Of a stretch of DNA of 10,726 nt, positions 1-6,834 are shown one piece after another (the stretch's first letter is position 1; the number at the start of each line of letters is the position of its first letter). The notes under the pieces are model-generated. The model searched no databases. It was given only the letters and a program-made list of their open reading frames with translations, and had not been told where the DNA came from. The position numbers and the translations under genes were made by a program. The DNA is taken from the NCBI GenBank assembly GCA_902496595.1, contig CABVBV010000067.1, positions 1-10,726 on the forward strand, given 5' to 3'. The DNA comes from an uncultured Eubacteriales bacterium. Lineage in GTDB: Bacteria; Bacillota; Clostridia; Oscillospirales; Oscillospiraceae.

Positions 1-282
1 GGTCTCGCCGTCCCACTCGTACTCGCCCTCGTAAGTCAGGTCGCCCATGAAGGGGTTGTGCTCGACGATGGTGTAGGTGCCGTCCTCGCGCAGCTCAAGC
101 TCCCGCTCCACGGTGAACGCGCCGCCCATGGCGCTCTCTGAAAAGCTGTAACTGCCCACAGGCAGCGAGGGCGTCGGCTCGGTCGTGGGTGCAGCAGTCG
201 GCGCGGGCTCGGCCGTGCCGCAGGCGGCGAGGCTCAGGAGCATCGTTAAAACAAGCATTAGAGATATATATTTTTTGCGCAT
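1..282 (-). CDS. Small lipoprotein with binding-protein-like module, 3' end cut by window
   Basis: Partial gene; 94 codons are visible and the frame is open to the window edge. It starts at ATG (282) with a GGAGGATTGACG leader. The N-terminus is a lipoprotein signal peptide: MRKK, a hydrophobic stretch, and lipobox L-A-A-C with Cys21 as the lipidated residue. A Pro/Thr/Ala-rich linker follows (about residues 23-41) that would space the protein from the membrane. From about residue 43 a beta-strand-rich module begins (AMGG, EDGTY, YEGEY). Its pattern resembles the two C-terminal modules of the solute-binding protein encoded at the head of the same operon: 9 of 29 residues are identical in an ungapped hand alignment ending at YEGEY/YEGSY. 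It lies 2 nt after the hydrolase stop codon, so it is probably co-transcribed and translationally coupled. Function is unknown. It may be a surface-anchored accessory protein, or the start of a larger protein with another domain beyond the window. Confidence 0.85.
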   Translation of the reverse strand, partial: MRKKYISLMLVLTMLLSLAACGTAEPAPTAAPTTEPTPSLPVGSYSFSESAMGGAFTVERELELREDGTYTIVEHNPFMGDLTYEGEYEWDGET

Positions 283-284
283 CG

Positions 285-1217
285 TCAATCCTCCTTCATT
301 ACTCGCTCGAGAAAGTCGCGTACTCTGTTCAGGTTTTCGTCTGTAAAGAACTGCTTGTCCTCGTGGTCTGCGCCGTTCAGGCTCTCGAACCACACTCTGT
401 CGCCCAGGCCCGCATCTCGCAGGGCATCGACAAACTCCACGGATTGCTCAAAAGGCACCAGTTTGTCGTCAGTCCCGTGCTGGACGAAGATTGGACTCAT
501 GCCCTTTCCCGCGTAGGTCGCGGGGTTTGCCGAGGCGCAGAGGCCTTCAGGGGCGTCCTGTACAGGGCAGCCCAGGTAGCGGGACTCCGGGGAAAATGGC
601 TCGTCGTGGTCGGCGAGGCTCAGGCCGTTTTTCCTTGCCTGGGCGTCCATAGTCCTGAAATTCATTGGCCCGAACTGCGATACGGCGGCAGAAACGTAGG
701 GTTCCGCTCCATAATCTCTGCCCGCTTTCTCGCCGGGGAAGCAGCCGTTCGGCACATTCATGCCCAGCATTGCGGCCAGGTTGCCTCCGGCGGATCCGCC
801 GATGGCTGCGAAGCGCTCAGGGTCTAGACTGTACTTCCCGGCATTAATCCTTAGAAAGCGGACGGCCTTGCGGCAGTCCAGCACCGCCGCCGGAAAAGTG
901 GCCTCTCCACTCAACCTGTACTCCACCGACACGGCAGCCCAGCCCCAGGACAGGGCCTTCAGATATGCGTTCATGTGGTCGTCCCTTTTGTCGCCGAAGG
1001 CGAAGCCTCCTCCGTGGACGTGGATAAGAGTCGGGAACGGGCCGGAGCCGCGCTGAGGCAGATAGATATCCAACCTCTGGTTGGGACTGTCGTCACCGTA
1101 ACATACGTCCAGGTACTTGCGCTTGACCCAGCCGATGTCGGCCATCGGCGGAGCCCAGCCCGGAGGTGGAGCCGAGGTCTGGGGTATTGGAGAATTGATC
1201 TCGTACAAAACCTGCAC
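285..1217 (-). CDS. Alpha/beta-hydrolase, BD-FAE/HSL-type carboxylesterase
   Basis: 310 residues if begun at GTG 1217. The alpha/beta-hydrolase fold is shown by an LDIYLP strand (49-54), an oxyanion-hole HGGGF (68-72), the nucleophile elbow GGSAGG with Ser142, an HGTDDKLVP segment with Asp251, and ADH with His285. Ser142-Asp251-His285 is the likely triad. This arrangement is typical of small-molecule carboxylesterases and deacetylases in the BD-FAE and hormone-sensitive-lipase groups. There is no signal peptide, so it should act in the cytoplasm. It lies 8 nt behind the permease gene in the transporter operon, which suggests it cleaves an acyl or aryl ester on the imported compound (inference). 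Start choice is uncertain: the AAGGGGAG sequence abuts GTG 1217 with no spacing but sits 8 nt before an in-frame TTG at 1208, which may be the true start (307 residues). The exact substrate cannot be deduced. Confidence 0.93.
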   Translation of the reverse strand: MQVLYEINSPIPQTSAPPPGWAPPMADIGWVKRKYLDVCYGDDSPNQRLDIYLPQRGSGPFPTLIHVHGGGFAFGDKRDDHMNAYLKALSWGWAAVSVEYRLSGEATFPAAVLDCRKAVRFLRINAGKYSLDPERFAAIGGSAGGNLAAMLGMNVPNGCFPGEKAGRDYGAEPYVSAAVSQFGPMNFRTMDAQARKNGLSLADHDEPFSPESRYLGCPVQDAPEGLCASANPATYAGKGMSPIFVQHGTDDKLVPFEQSVEFVDALRDAGLGDRVWFESLNGADHEDKQFFTDENLNRVRDFLERVMKED

Positions 1218-1225
1218 TCCCCTTC

Positions 1226-2218
1226 TCAGGCCGCCTTGGCCTTGTCTTTATGTATGCGCACCACCGGCTTCGGGTAGTTTTTAATTGCGTCGAAGCCAAT
1301 GGCCAGAAGCAGGATGACGCCCTTGACGATGTACTGCGTATAGGTGCCCCAGCCCGCGAGCTGCATACCGTTTGCTATCATCTGCATGACAAAAATGCCG
1401 GCGACCATGCCCACGACGTTTCCCTTGCCGCCCCTCATGCTGATGCCGCCGATGATGGCCGCGGTCAGGCAGGTTATCTCGGTGCCCGGGCCGGTGGTGG
1501 CCGAGGTCTGGTTCTGCTGAGCCAGCATATCTATCGTCGCAATGGCGAAGATCGCGCCGGTCAGCGAGAAGCAGAGCGTCTGGACGAGGTCGGCCTTGAT
1601 GCCGGAGAGCCGCGCACACTCCTTGTTGCCGCCCACGGCCAGCACGTCGCGGCCGAAGTGGGTCTTGTTGAGCACTATCCAGGTCGCCGCAACGACCAGG
1701 ATGGCCAGGTACACGTCCAGCGGCAGGCCGAGCAGCTTGGTCTTGTACAGCGCTCTGAAGGCGTCCGGCATACCGGAGTAGGACTTGGAGGACGTGATGG
1801 TGTACGCGATGCCCTTGAACACCTCGCTCGTCGCGATGGTCACGACCAGCGGAAAGATTCGCAGCTTGGAGGCGATGACGCCGTTGAGCGTACCCATGGC
1901 AAAGCCCAGCGCTATGCTGATGGGCCAGACCGTCCAGATGGGCAGGTCGGTATTGAGCATGATTATGGCCGAGACGCAGCCGCAGACCGCCATCTGGTAG
2001 CCGACGGAGAGGTCTATGCCGCCGCTTATCATGACAAAGCAGATGCCCATGCCCGCGATGACTATGTAGGTGCTCTGGGTGAGCAGGTTGTACAGGTTCC
2101 GTCCCGACAGGAAGGTCGGGTTGAAGATGGAGAAGAAGATGACGAGCGCGACCAGGATGATATACACCGTGCCCTCCTGATATATGTAGCGCCCCGCGCC
2201 CCTGAGTTTGTCTTTCAT
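1226..2218 (-). CDS. ABC transporter permease, RbsC-like (CUT2, BPD_transp_2)
   Basis: 330-residue integral membrane protein with hydrophobic segments from about residue 17 to 310, consistent with the 8-10 helices of ribose/galactose-type permeases. Family hallmarks are NPTFLSGRNLYNLL (33-46), the GGIDLSVG motif (66-73), a cytoplasmic coupling loop around GRDVLAVGGNKECARLSGIK (189-208), and AAIIGGISMRGGKGNVVG (253-270). The C-terminus is a short Lys-rich cytoplasmic tail. The start is ATG 2218, preceded by AAGGAGGA at good spacing. It follows the ATPase gene by 12 nt. Only one permease is visible, so the channel is presumably a homodimer, as in RbsC. Family members import pentoses, hexoses, autoinducer-2 and also nucleosides, so the family alone does not give the substrate. 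Confidence 0.95.
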   Translation of the reverse strand: MKDKLRGAGRYIYQEGTVYIILVALVIFFSIFNPTFLSGRNLYNLLTQSTYIVIAGMGICFVMISGGIDLSVGYQMAVCGCVSAIIMLNTDLPIWTVWPISIALGFAMGTLNGVIASKLRIFPLVVTIATSEVFKGIAYTITSSKSYSGMPDAFRALYKTKLLGLPLDVYLAILVVAATWIVLNKTHFGRDVLAVGGNKECARLSGIKADLVQTLCFSLTGAIFAIATIDMLAQQNQTSATTGPGTEITCLTAAIIGGISMRGGKGNVVGMVAGIFVMQMIANGMQLAGWGTYTQYIVKGVILLLAIGFDAIKNYPKPVVRIHKDKAKAA

Positions 2219-2230
2219 GGCTGTTCCTCC

Positions 2231-3697
2231 TTAGATCCCGGACGCGAGCTGCAGCACGCGCTCCTGGGAAAACTCCTCCCTGCTGAGCTCGCCGGCCACA
2301 AGGCCCTCGTGCAGCACGACTATCCTGTCGGACATACCCAGTATCTCCTCCATGTCCGAGGAGATCATTATAATCGCTTTGCCCGCCTCGGCGAGCGCAT
2401 TCATGAGCTGGTAGATCTCCTGCTTTGCTCCGACGTCTATGCCCTTGGTCGGCTCGTCGAAGATGATTATCTCCGGGTCGGCCGCGAGCGCCTTGGCGAG
2501 CACGACCTTCTGCTGGTTGCCGCCTGAGAGGTTCACAACCATCTGCTTTATCCCAGGCACCTTGATAGAGAGGTCGGCGCGGTATTTCTCCGCGACTTCC
2601 CTGTTCTTGCGACCGTTTATGAAACCGAGCCTTGTCAGGCGCTTCATGCAGGAGAGCGAGGTGTTGAAAAGCACGGTGTTGTACAGGATTACGCCCTGCT
2701 CCTTGCGATCCTCCGGTATGAGACCGATGCCGTGGCGGATGGCCGCGTTGGGCGAGGTGATGCGGGCCTTTTTCCCGTTTATCAGTATCTCGCCGCTGTC
2801 CAGGTGTTTTGCGCCGCTCACGAGCTCCATGGTCTCGCTCCTGCCGGAGCCCACAAGGCCGGCAAAGCCCAGTATCTCGCCGCGGTGCAGCTTGAAGCTC
2901 ACGTGCTCCACGCTGTTGCCCGTGAGGTCTCGAGCCTCGAGTACCACCTCGCCCGGCTTTGTCTTCCGGGCCGGGAAACTCTCGTTCAGCTCGCGGCCCA
3001 CCATGAGGCTCACGAGCTCCGGCCGGTTCGTCGAGGCCGTCGGCAGGGTCTTTATCAGCCTGCCGTCGCGCAGGACGCTGATGCGCTCGGTTATCTGGAA
3101 GACCTCGTCCATGCGGTGCGAGATGTAGATTACCGTCACGCCGCGCTCCTTGAGCTTGCGGATTATCGAAAACAGCAGCTCCACCTCGTGCGAGGCAAGG
3201 GGTGCGGTCGGCTCGTCCATTATCATTATCTTTGCGTTGTTCGAGATCGCCCGCGCTATCTCCACCAGCTGCTGGTTTGCGGGCGAGAGCCGCTCGACCC
3301 TCATCGAAGGCTCCATGTCGAAACCATATTCGGCAAAGAGCTCCCTTGCCATGGCATTCAGACGGCGCTTGCTGTATATGCGGCTCATCTTGCGGCCCAT
3401 GAAGATGTTTTCCGCAACGGTCATGGGCGTTACGAGGTTTATGTCCTGATAGATGACCGCCACGCCGCATTTGGCCGAGAGCGCGGGCGTCATGCGGTGG
3501 TATATCTCGCCGTCAAAGTCGATGCTCCCGCCCGCGTCGGGCTCTATCGCTCCTGCGATTATTTTGATGAGCGTGGATTTGCCGGCGCCGTTCTCGCCGA
3601 GCAGGGCGTGTACTTCGCCCTGCTCAAATTCGAGAGATACGTCGTCGAGCGCCGTCACGCCCGGATAGGTCTTGCTGATGTGTTCCAGCTTCAGCAT
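2231..3697 (-). CDS. ABC transporter ATPase with two nucleotide-binding domains, RbsA/MglA-like
   Basis: 488 residues, the usual length for fused double-ATPase subunits of sugar importers. Domain 1 has Walker A GENGAGKST (34-42), Q-loop Gln84, a non-canonical signature LSPANQQ (137-143), Walker B ending MIMDEPT (158-164) and H-loop His194. Domain 2 has the degenerate Walker A-like GLVGSGRSE (280-288), signature LSGGNQQ (390-396), Walker B IIFDEPT (411-417) and Ser in place of the H-loop His (SSD, 446-448). This pairing of one intact and one degenerate ATP site is normal in RbsA/MglA proteins and probably not a defect. The start is ATG 3697 with AAGGAG 11 nt upstream, slightly long spacing. 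It lies between the solute-binding protein (22 nt upstream) and the permease (12 nt downstream). Role: cytoplasmic energising subunit of the importer. Confidence 0.96.
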   Translation of the reverse strand: MLKLEHISKTYPGVTALDDVSLEFEQGEVHALLGENGAGKSTLIKIIAGAIEPDAGGSIDFDGEIYHRMTPALSAKCGVAVIYQDINLVTPMTVAENIFMGRKMSRIYSKRRLNAMARELFAEYGFDMEPSMRVERLSPANQQLVEIARAISNNAKIMIMDEPTAPLASHEVELLFSIIRKLKERGVTVIYISHRMDEVFQITERISVLRDGRLIKTLPTASTNRPELVSLMVGRELNESFPARKTKPGEVVLEARDLTGNSVEHVSFKLHRGEILGFAGLVGSGRSETMELVSGAKHLDSGEILINGKKARITSPNAAIRHGIGLIPEDRKEQGVILYNTVLFNTSLSCMKRLTRLGFINGRKNREVAEKYRADLSIKVPGIKQMVVNLSGGNQQKVVLAKALAADPEIIIFDEPTKGIDVGAKQEIYQLMNALAEAGKAIIMISSDMEEILGMSDRIVVLHEGLVAGELSREEFSQERVLQLASGI

Positions 3698-3719
3698 TGC
3701 CGGACACGCTCCTTTCGGC

Positions 3720-5639
3720 TTATTCGACCGGCGTAAAGGTACCCGCCGCGTCGTCCAGTGTCACCACCGCATCGCCGGTGGCGCTGTCGATGAAGTCCCA
3801 GAGCCCCGGGGTCGCATAGGGAGAGGAAGCATCCACGTTCGCAAGGCCGGTGATGGTCAGGGTGTCGCCCTCGCGGACGTAGCTGCCCTCGTACACATCC
3901 GTTATCATGGCGTTGCCGGGCAGGTAGAAGCGGCAGGTCGTGTCGTCGACGAGGTCGATTTCCAGCGTCTCCGTGCCCATCGCGCCCGCATAGTCGCAGG
4001 TGTAGGCCGTGCCCTCTGCCGCCGGGGCGTCGCCTCCCTCGTCTGCCGGGGCCTCGGCGCCGTCGGCTGTGAAGGTGTAGGCCGCAGTGTCGATGGTGAT
4101 GACAGCGTCGCCGGTGGTCGGGTCGATATAGCTCCAGAGGCCCGGCGTCGGGTACGGCGAGGATGCGTCGACGTTCGCAAGGCCCTTGATGCTGACCGTC
4201 ACGCCGTCGGCGGCTATCTCGTAGGTACCCGCGTAGACGTCCGTAATCATGGCGCTGCCGGGCAGGAAGAACTGGCAGGTGCCGTCGTCCATGAGGTCAA
4301 ATTCGTGGGCCTCGGCTCCGCCTATGCCCTCCATCATGCCTATGTAAGCCGTGCCTCCCTCGATGGGGCCGCCGGCGACGGTGGAGACGTCCTCTGAGCC
4401 GCCCTGCTCCTGCATACTGTCGTTATAGCCGTTTTCGGCGTCCCAGTAGTACATCAGGTTCTCACGGGCGAGCACTTCTTCGTAGGTGAAGCTCTCGATG
4501 TAGGGCGAGGTGTCGAAGCACACGAGCGCCGCGTTGCCGCCGTTCAGCTCGGCGTCTATCGGGAAGAACAGGCCGATGCTGTTCGGGTTGGACTTGCCGT
4601 AGTCCACGCCGGCCTCGCCGAACATGACGTTGTAGGCCAGGTTCGCCAGGGTCGCCGCCGCGTCGCCGCCGCCGAACTGGCAGGCGCCGCGGAAAACGCT
4701 CTTCGTGCCGGAATCGGAGACGGAGCCGATGAGGTACTCGTACTCGTCACCCATGACGCCGCCGGAGAAGAAGGCGAACTCGTCCTGCTCGTCCTCGGGG
4801 TAGGTGTCCATAATGTACTGGCTGCCGGCAGTGGAGACGAGGGAGTTATAGGCTATGATGACGCGCACGTCCGGATTGTCGGTCAGCACGCCCGCAACGA
4901 CGCTGCGGTTGTCGCCGGAGATGTCCATCTCGGTCGAGGCGTCGTCAAAGCTGGTCACACGCGAGGCGATCATCTCGCAGTAGACGGGGTTTTCAATGCG
5001 CTCGGCCTCGGAGACGACCTCGCCCATGAGGTTCACGTACTCGCCGTCCTCGTTCTTGAGCCAGGGCTCGAGTATCTGGGCCTCGCCGGCGCAGCGGCTC
5101 TTGGCGTCGTCGGAGATGGTGCTGCTCAGGAAGGCCACGTCCCAGTCGCCGTCAGGATCCATGTGCTCCTCCACCCAGGTCTTCGCCACCGACGCGACGT
5201 ACATTCCTATCATGTACTCGTCGTCTGCCGACACCGCGTCGTAAGCGTCTTCCGATATTGTTCCCGTGCCGCCGCTGATGACGACCTTGATGCCTGCCTC
5301 ACGCGCCTCAAGCAGCGTGTCCTCGAGCGTCTCTATCTCGCAGGGCAGCACTACCAGCATCTCTGCATCCATAAGGATGAAGTTCTGTATCTGCTGCATC
5401 TGGTTGGAGACGCTGTCGTCGGCAGATACCACCTGAACGTCGTAGCCCAGAGCCTCAAAGGTCTCTGTCAGCGCCGTGGACTGCAGCTCCGCTATGCTGC
5501 TGGACATATTCTGCATACATACGCCGATGAGGCCGCTGCCCTCGCCGTCGGTGTCATCCTGCGCGGGCTCGGAGCCGCAGCCCGCAAGCAGCCCTGCAAG
5601 GAGCGCCGCGACAAGCAATAAACTCAGGTACTTTTTCAT
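3720..5639 (-). CDS. Solute-binding lipoprotein of the ABC importer with two extra C-terminal modules
   Basis: 639 residues from ATG 5639, chosen because GGAGGAG sits just upstream and MKKYLSLL starts a lipoprotein signal peptide. An upstream in-frame start at 5678 would add 13 residues ahead of that signal and is unlikely. The lipobox is LLAG-C with Cys21. Residues ~37-400 look like a type I periplasmic-binding fold of the ribose-binding (Peripla_BP_4) class: an IGVCMQNMSSS first strand, then MLVVLPCEIETL, GIKVVISGG, a hinge-like VRVIIAYN and a late FFSGGV segment. RbsB-like proteins are normally about 300-350 residues. Here a further ~240 residues hold two related modules (429-524 and 543-637) joined by an Ala/Pro/Asp/Glu-rich linker (525-542). 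It is the first gene of the operon, next to a control region, and is probably the most strongly expressed. Ligand unknown. Confidence 0.93.
   Translation of the reverse strand: MKKYLSLLLVAALLAGLLAGCGSEPAQDDTDGEGSGLIGVCMQNMSSSIAELQSTALTETFEALGYDVQVVSADDSVSNQMQQIQNFILMDAEMLVVLPCEIETLEDTLLEAREAGIKVVISGGTGTISEDAYDAVSADDEYMIGMYVASVAKTWVEEHMDPDGDWDVAFLSSTISDDAKSRCAGEAQILEPWLKNEDGEYVNLMGEVVSEAERIENPVYCEMIASRVTSFDDASTEMDISGDNRSVVAGVLTDNPDVRVIIAYNSLVSTAGSQYIMDTYPEDEQDEFAFFSGGVMGDEYEYLIGSVSDSGTKSVFRGACQFGGGDAAATLANLAYNVMFGEAGVDYGKSNPNSIGLFFPIDAELNGGNAALVCFDTSPYIESFTYEEVLARENLMYYWDAENGYNDSMQEQGGSEDVSTVAGGPIEGGTAYIGMMEGIGGAEAHEFDLMDDGTCQFFLPGSAMITDVYAGTYEIAADGVTVSIKGLANVDASSPYPTPGLWSYIDPTTGDAVITIDTAAYTFTADGAEAPADEGGDAPAAEGTAYTCDYAGAMGTETLEIDLVDDTTCRFYLPGNAMITDVYEGSYVREGDTLTITGLANVDASSPYATPGLWDFIDSATGDAVVTLDDAAGTFTPVE
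3729..4355 (-). repeat. Tandem duplicated ~95-residue module within the binding protein gene
   Basis: Two in-frame copies: copy A at 4068-4355 (residues 429-524) and copy B at 3729-4013 (543-637), offset by 114 residues. Both begin GTAY, contain an MITDVY.G.Y segment and GLANVDASSPY.TPGLW, and end AATGDAV- or TTGDAV-like then AA.TFT. The GLANVDASSPY block is identical in protein but differs at several DNA positions (4134-4184 versus 3798-3848), so the duplication is old and maintained by selection rather than a recent copy. Alternating short hydrophobic strands suggest a small beta-sandwich or barrel. I do not recognise a named family with certainty. Confidence 0.85.
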
Positions 5640-5689
5640 TTTTTCTCCTCCATATCTGTAATTTGTGGCATAAAACACTTCTGAATATG

Positions 5690-5718
5690 ATTGTAGCTTT
5701 CAATACGGCGCTTGGAAA
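5690..5718 (-). promoter_or_regulatory. Candidate sigma-A promoter for the transporter operon
   Basis: On the minus strand, -35 TTTCCA (5713-5718; 4 of 6 to consensus) is followed by a 17-nt spacer and -10 TACAAT (5690-5695; 5 of 6). Transcription would begin near 5683, leaving about 43 nt of leader with the GGAGGAG ribosome binding site before ATG 5639. The weak -35 box fits a promoter that needs an activator, as LysR-controlled promoters often do. The element was found by eye only. Confidence 0.5.
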
Positions 5719-5766
5719 TCCGCATTTGCGCATTTGTAATTCTATTTTTTTACGCACTTTCCAAGC
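5710..5766. promoter_or_regulatory. Candidate operator: 9-bp inverted repeat plus tandem CGCATTTG
   Basis: GCTTGGAAA (5710-5718) and its exact reverse complement TTTCCAAGC (5758-5766) flank 39 bp. The left arm overlaps the candidate -35 box of the transporter promoter. Between the arms lies a perfect tandem 8-bp repeat, CGCATTTG CGCATTTG (5721-5736), immediately upstream of that -35. The arms are 48 bp apart centre to centre, between four and five helical turns. Location between the operon and the divergent regulators suggests a binding site for one or both LysR proteins, but the arms do not form the textbook T-N11-A palindrome. Confidence 0.5.
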
Positions 5767-5813
5767 ATTTTAGACAATAAGTTGGATATTACTTTGTGCT
5801 TACTGCCAGCTCC

Positions 5814-5854
5814 TTGACATATTTGACAAAATGGTGTAGCCTGTTTAATGTAAT
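5814..5854 (+). promoter_or_regulatory. Candidate promoter region of the LysR pair, with two TTGACA boxes
   Basis: Two perfect -35-like TTGACA hexamers lie 9 bp apart at 5814-5819 and 5823-5828. Downstream are TTTAAT (5844-5849, 15 nt after the second box) and TGTAAT (5849-5854, 20 nt after it). Neither spacing is the ideal 17, so the exact -10 is uncertain. The leader to ATG 5917 would be about 55-65 nt. Confidence 0.35.
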
Positions 5855-5916
5855 TTGAAGTGGTAAAGAGTCATGTGTGTCATAGCTGTTATACGAAAAT
5901 TCACGGAGGAGCTCAA

Positions 5917-6834
5917 ATGGATCTTGACAGACTTGCGGAATTTGCGCAAGCCGCCCGGAGCGGGAGCATAAAGGCGCTCTCACAGGAGCTGGGCATACCT
6001 GCGGCGACGCTGGCAGCGAGGCTGCGCAGTTTTGAGGACGATCTCGGCCTGGAGCTGTTCCGGCGCGGGGCTCAGGGTCTTGAGCTCACGCAGGCCGGAG
6101 AGCGGCTGCTGCCGAGTGCGGAAGAGATCCTGGACAACCTGAGCCAGCTCAAGAACGAGCTTCGCGAAGCGGAGCGGCACAGATACTGCAGGTTGCGCAT
6201 CGGCATCACCGGTTCCGGGCTTCCAATTTATCTGGGCCCGTTTCTGGACGAGCTGAACCTGAGATATCCTGACATCAGCATCGAGCTGATCGATGATTCG
6301 CGCTTCTCTATCGAAGACGGGCTCAGAAGCGGGGCTGTGGACATCTACTTCGCTTCCGTGACGCGGGAGCTCGATATTCCGGGGCTCACAAAGACCGTTG
6401 TCGCCCCGTCGAGCCAGTATGTGCTCATGCCCAGGTCGCACAGGCTTGCGAACAGGACTGCGCTGAGCCTGAAGGAACTGGACGGCGAGTGTTTCGTGCT
6501 CTATCCGAAAACCAGAGAGAGCTGCCTGAGAGATTTTCAGCTGAAGAACCTGCGGGCCTCCGGCATCGAGTACAGGCTCTACGACAGCGGCACCTCCCCC
6601 CTCTTCTACAAATTGCTGGTGCCCATAGGCAAAGGCATCATACTCTCTCCGAGGGACATCATGGATCTGCCGCCGAACACTGTCTGCATCTCCGTGACAG
6701 ATGTGCCCTATCCCGCTGCGCCATGCTTCTTTTACGACAGGGCCGCGCTCAACGAAGAGGCAGAGGCTTTCGTCCGGGACTATGTGATATTTGCAAAGGA
6801 GGCGCACAGACGTGAACACAGAGCGGCTCTATGA
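5917..6834 (+). CDS. LysR-family transcriptional regulator (first of two)
   Basis: 305 residues from ATG 5917, which has GGAGGA at 5905-5910 with 6-nt spacing. A GTG at 5860 would extend the frame by 19 residues not typical of the family, so it was rejected. The N-terminal winged helix-turn-helix (about 1-60) matches LysR regulators: LAEFAQAARSGSIKALSQ.LGIP, then LRSFEDDLGLELFRR and LTQAGERLLP. A linker helix (about 62-88) leads to a type 2 periplasmic-binding-like effector domain (about 90-295) starting LRIGITGSGLP. The recognition helix is Ala-rich (AATLAARLRSFE) compared with the common S.PAVS.QI..LE form. It is divergent from the transporter operon across a 277-bp control region, the standard arrangement for a LysR activator of the neighbouring operon. 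Its effector is unknown, but could be the imported compound or its hydrolysis product. Confidence 0.93.
   Translation: MDLDRLAEFAQAARSGSIKALSQELGIPAATLAARLRSFEDDLGLELFRRGAQGLELTQAGERLLPSAEEILDNLSQLKNELREAERHRYCRLRIGITGSGLPIYLGPFLDELNLRYPDISIELIDDSRFSIEDGLRSGAVDIYFASVTRELDIPGLTKTVVAPSSQYVLMPRSHRLANRTALSLKELDGECFVLYPKTRESCLRDFQLKNLRASGIEYRLYDSGTSPLFYKLLVPIGKGIILSPRDIMDLPPNTVCISVTDVPYPAAPCFFYDRAALNEEAEAFVRDYVIFAKEAHRREHRAAL

Noticed and set aside
137..166. Possible fusion or frameshift between the hydrolase and the left-edge lipoprotein
   Set aside because: The hydrolase ends in a clean TGA at 285-287 and the lipoprotein has its own ribosome binding site, start and signal peptide, so they are separate genes.
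1250..2527. A 425-codon plus-strand open frame antisense to the permease and ATPase genes
   Set aside because: Composition is rich in His, Arg, Asp and Gly without hydrophobic-core patterns, there is no ribosome binding site, and it opposes genes with clear family motifs.
2807..2860. Degenerate second Walker A motif in the ATPase as a sign of decay
   Set aside because: A GLVGSGRSE-type sequence and loss of the H-loop His in the second domain are normal for RbsA/MglA-type double ATPases.
1281..3470. A 729-codon open frame on the minus strand running across the permease and ATPase genes
   Set aside because: It is a shifted frame of two well-supported transporter genes. The translation is dominated by Arg, Gly, His and Pro with no recognisable domain, as expected from out-of-frame reading of GC-rich DNA.
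3672..4397. A 241-codon plus-strand open frame across the binding protein's C-terminal repeats
   Set aside because: Its internal similarity (RG-containing, VDVRKA-like repeats) only mirrors the duplicated modules on the opposite strand.
5721..5736. CGCATTTG tandem repeat as the start of a CRISPR or microsatellite array
   Set aside because: Only two copies are present, with no spacers and no further units. It is better explained as a protein-binding site.
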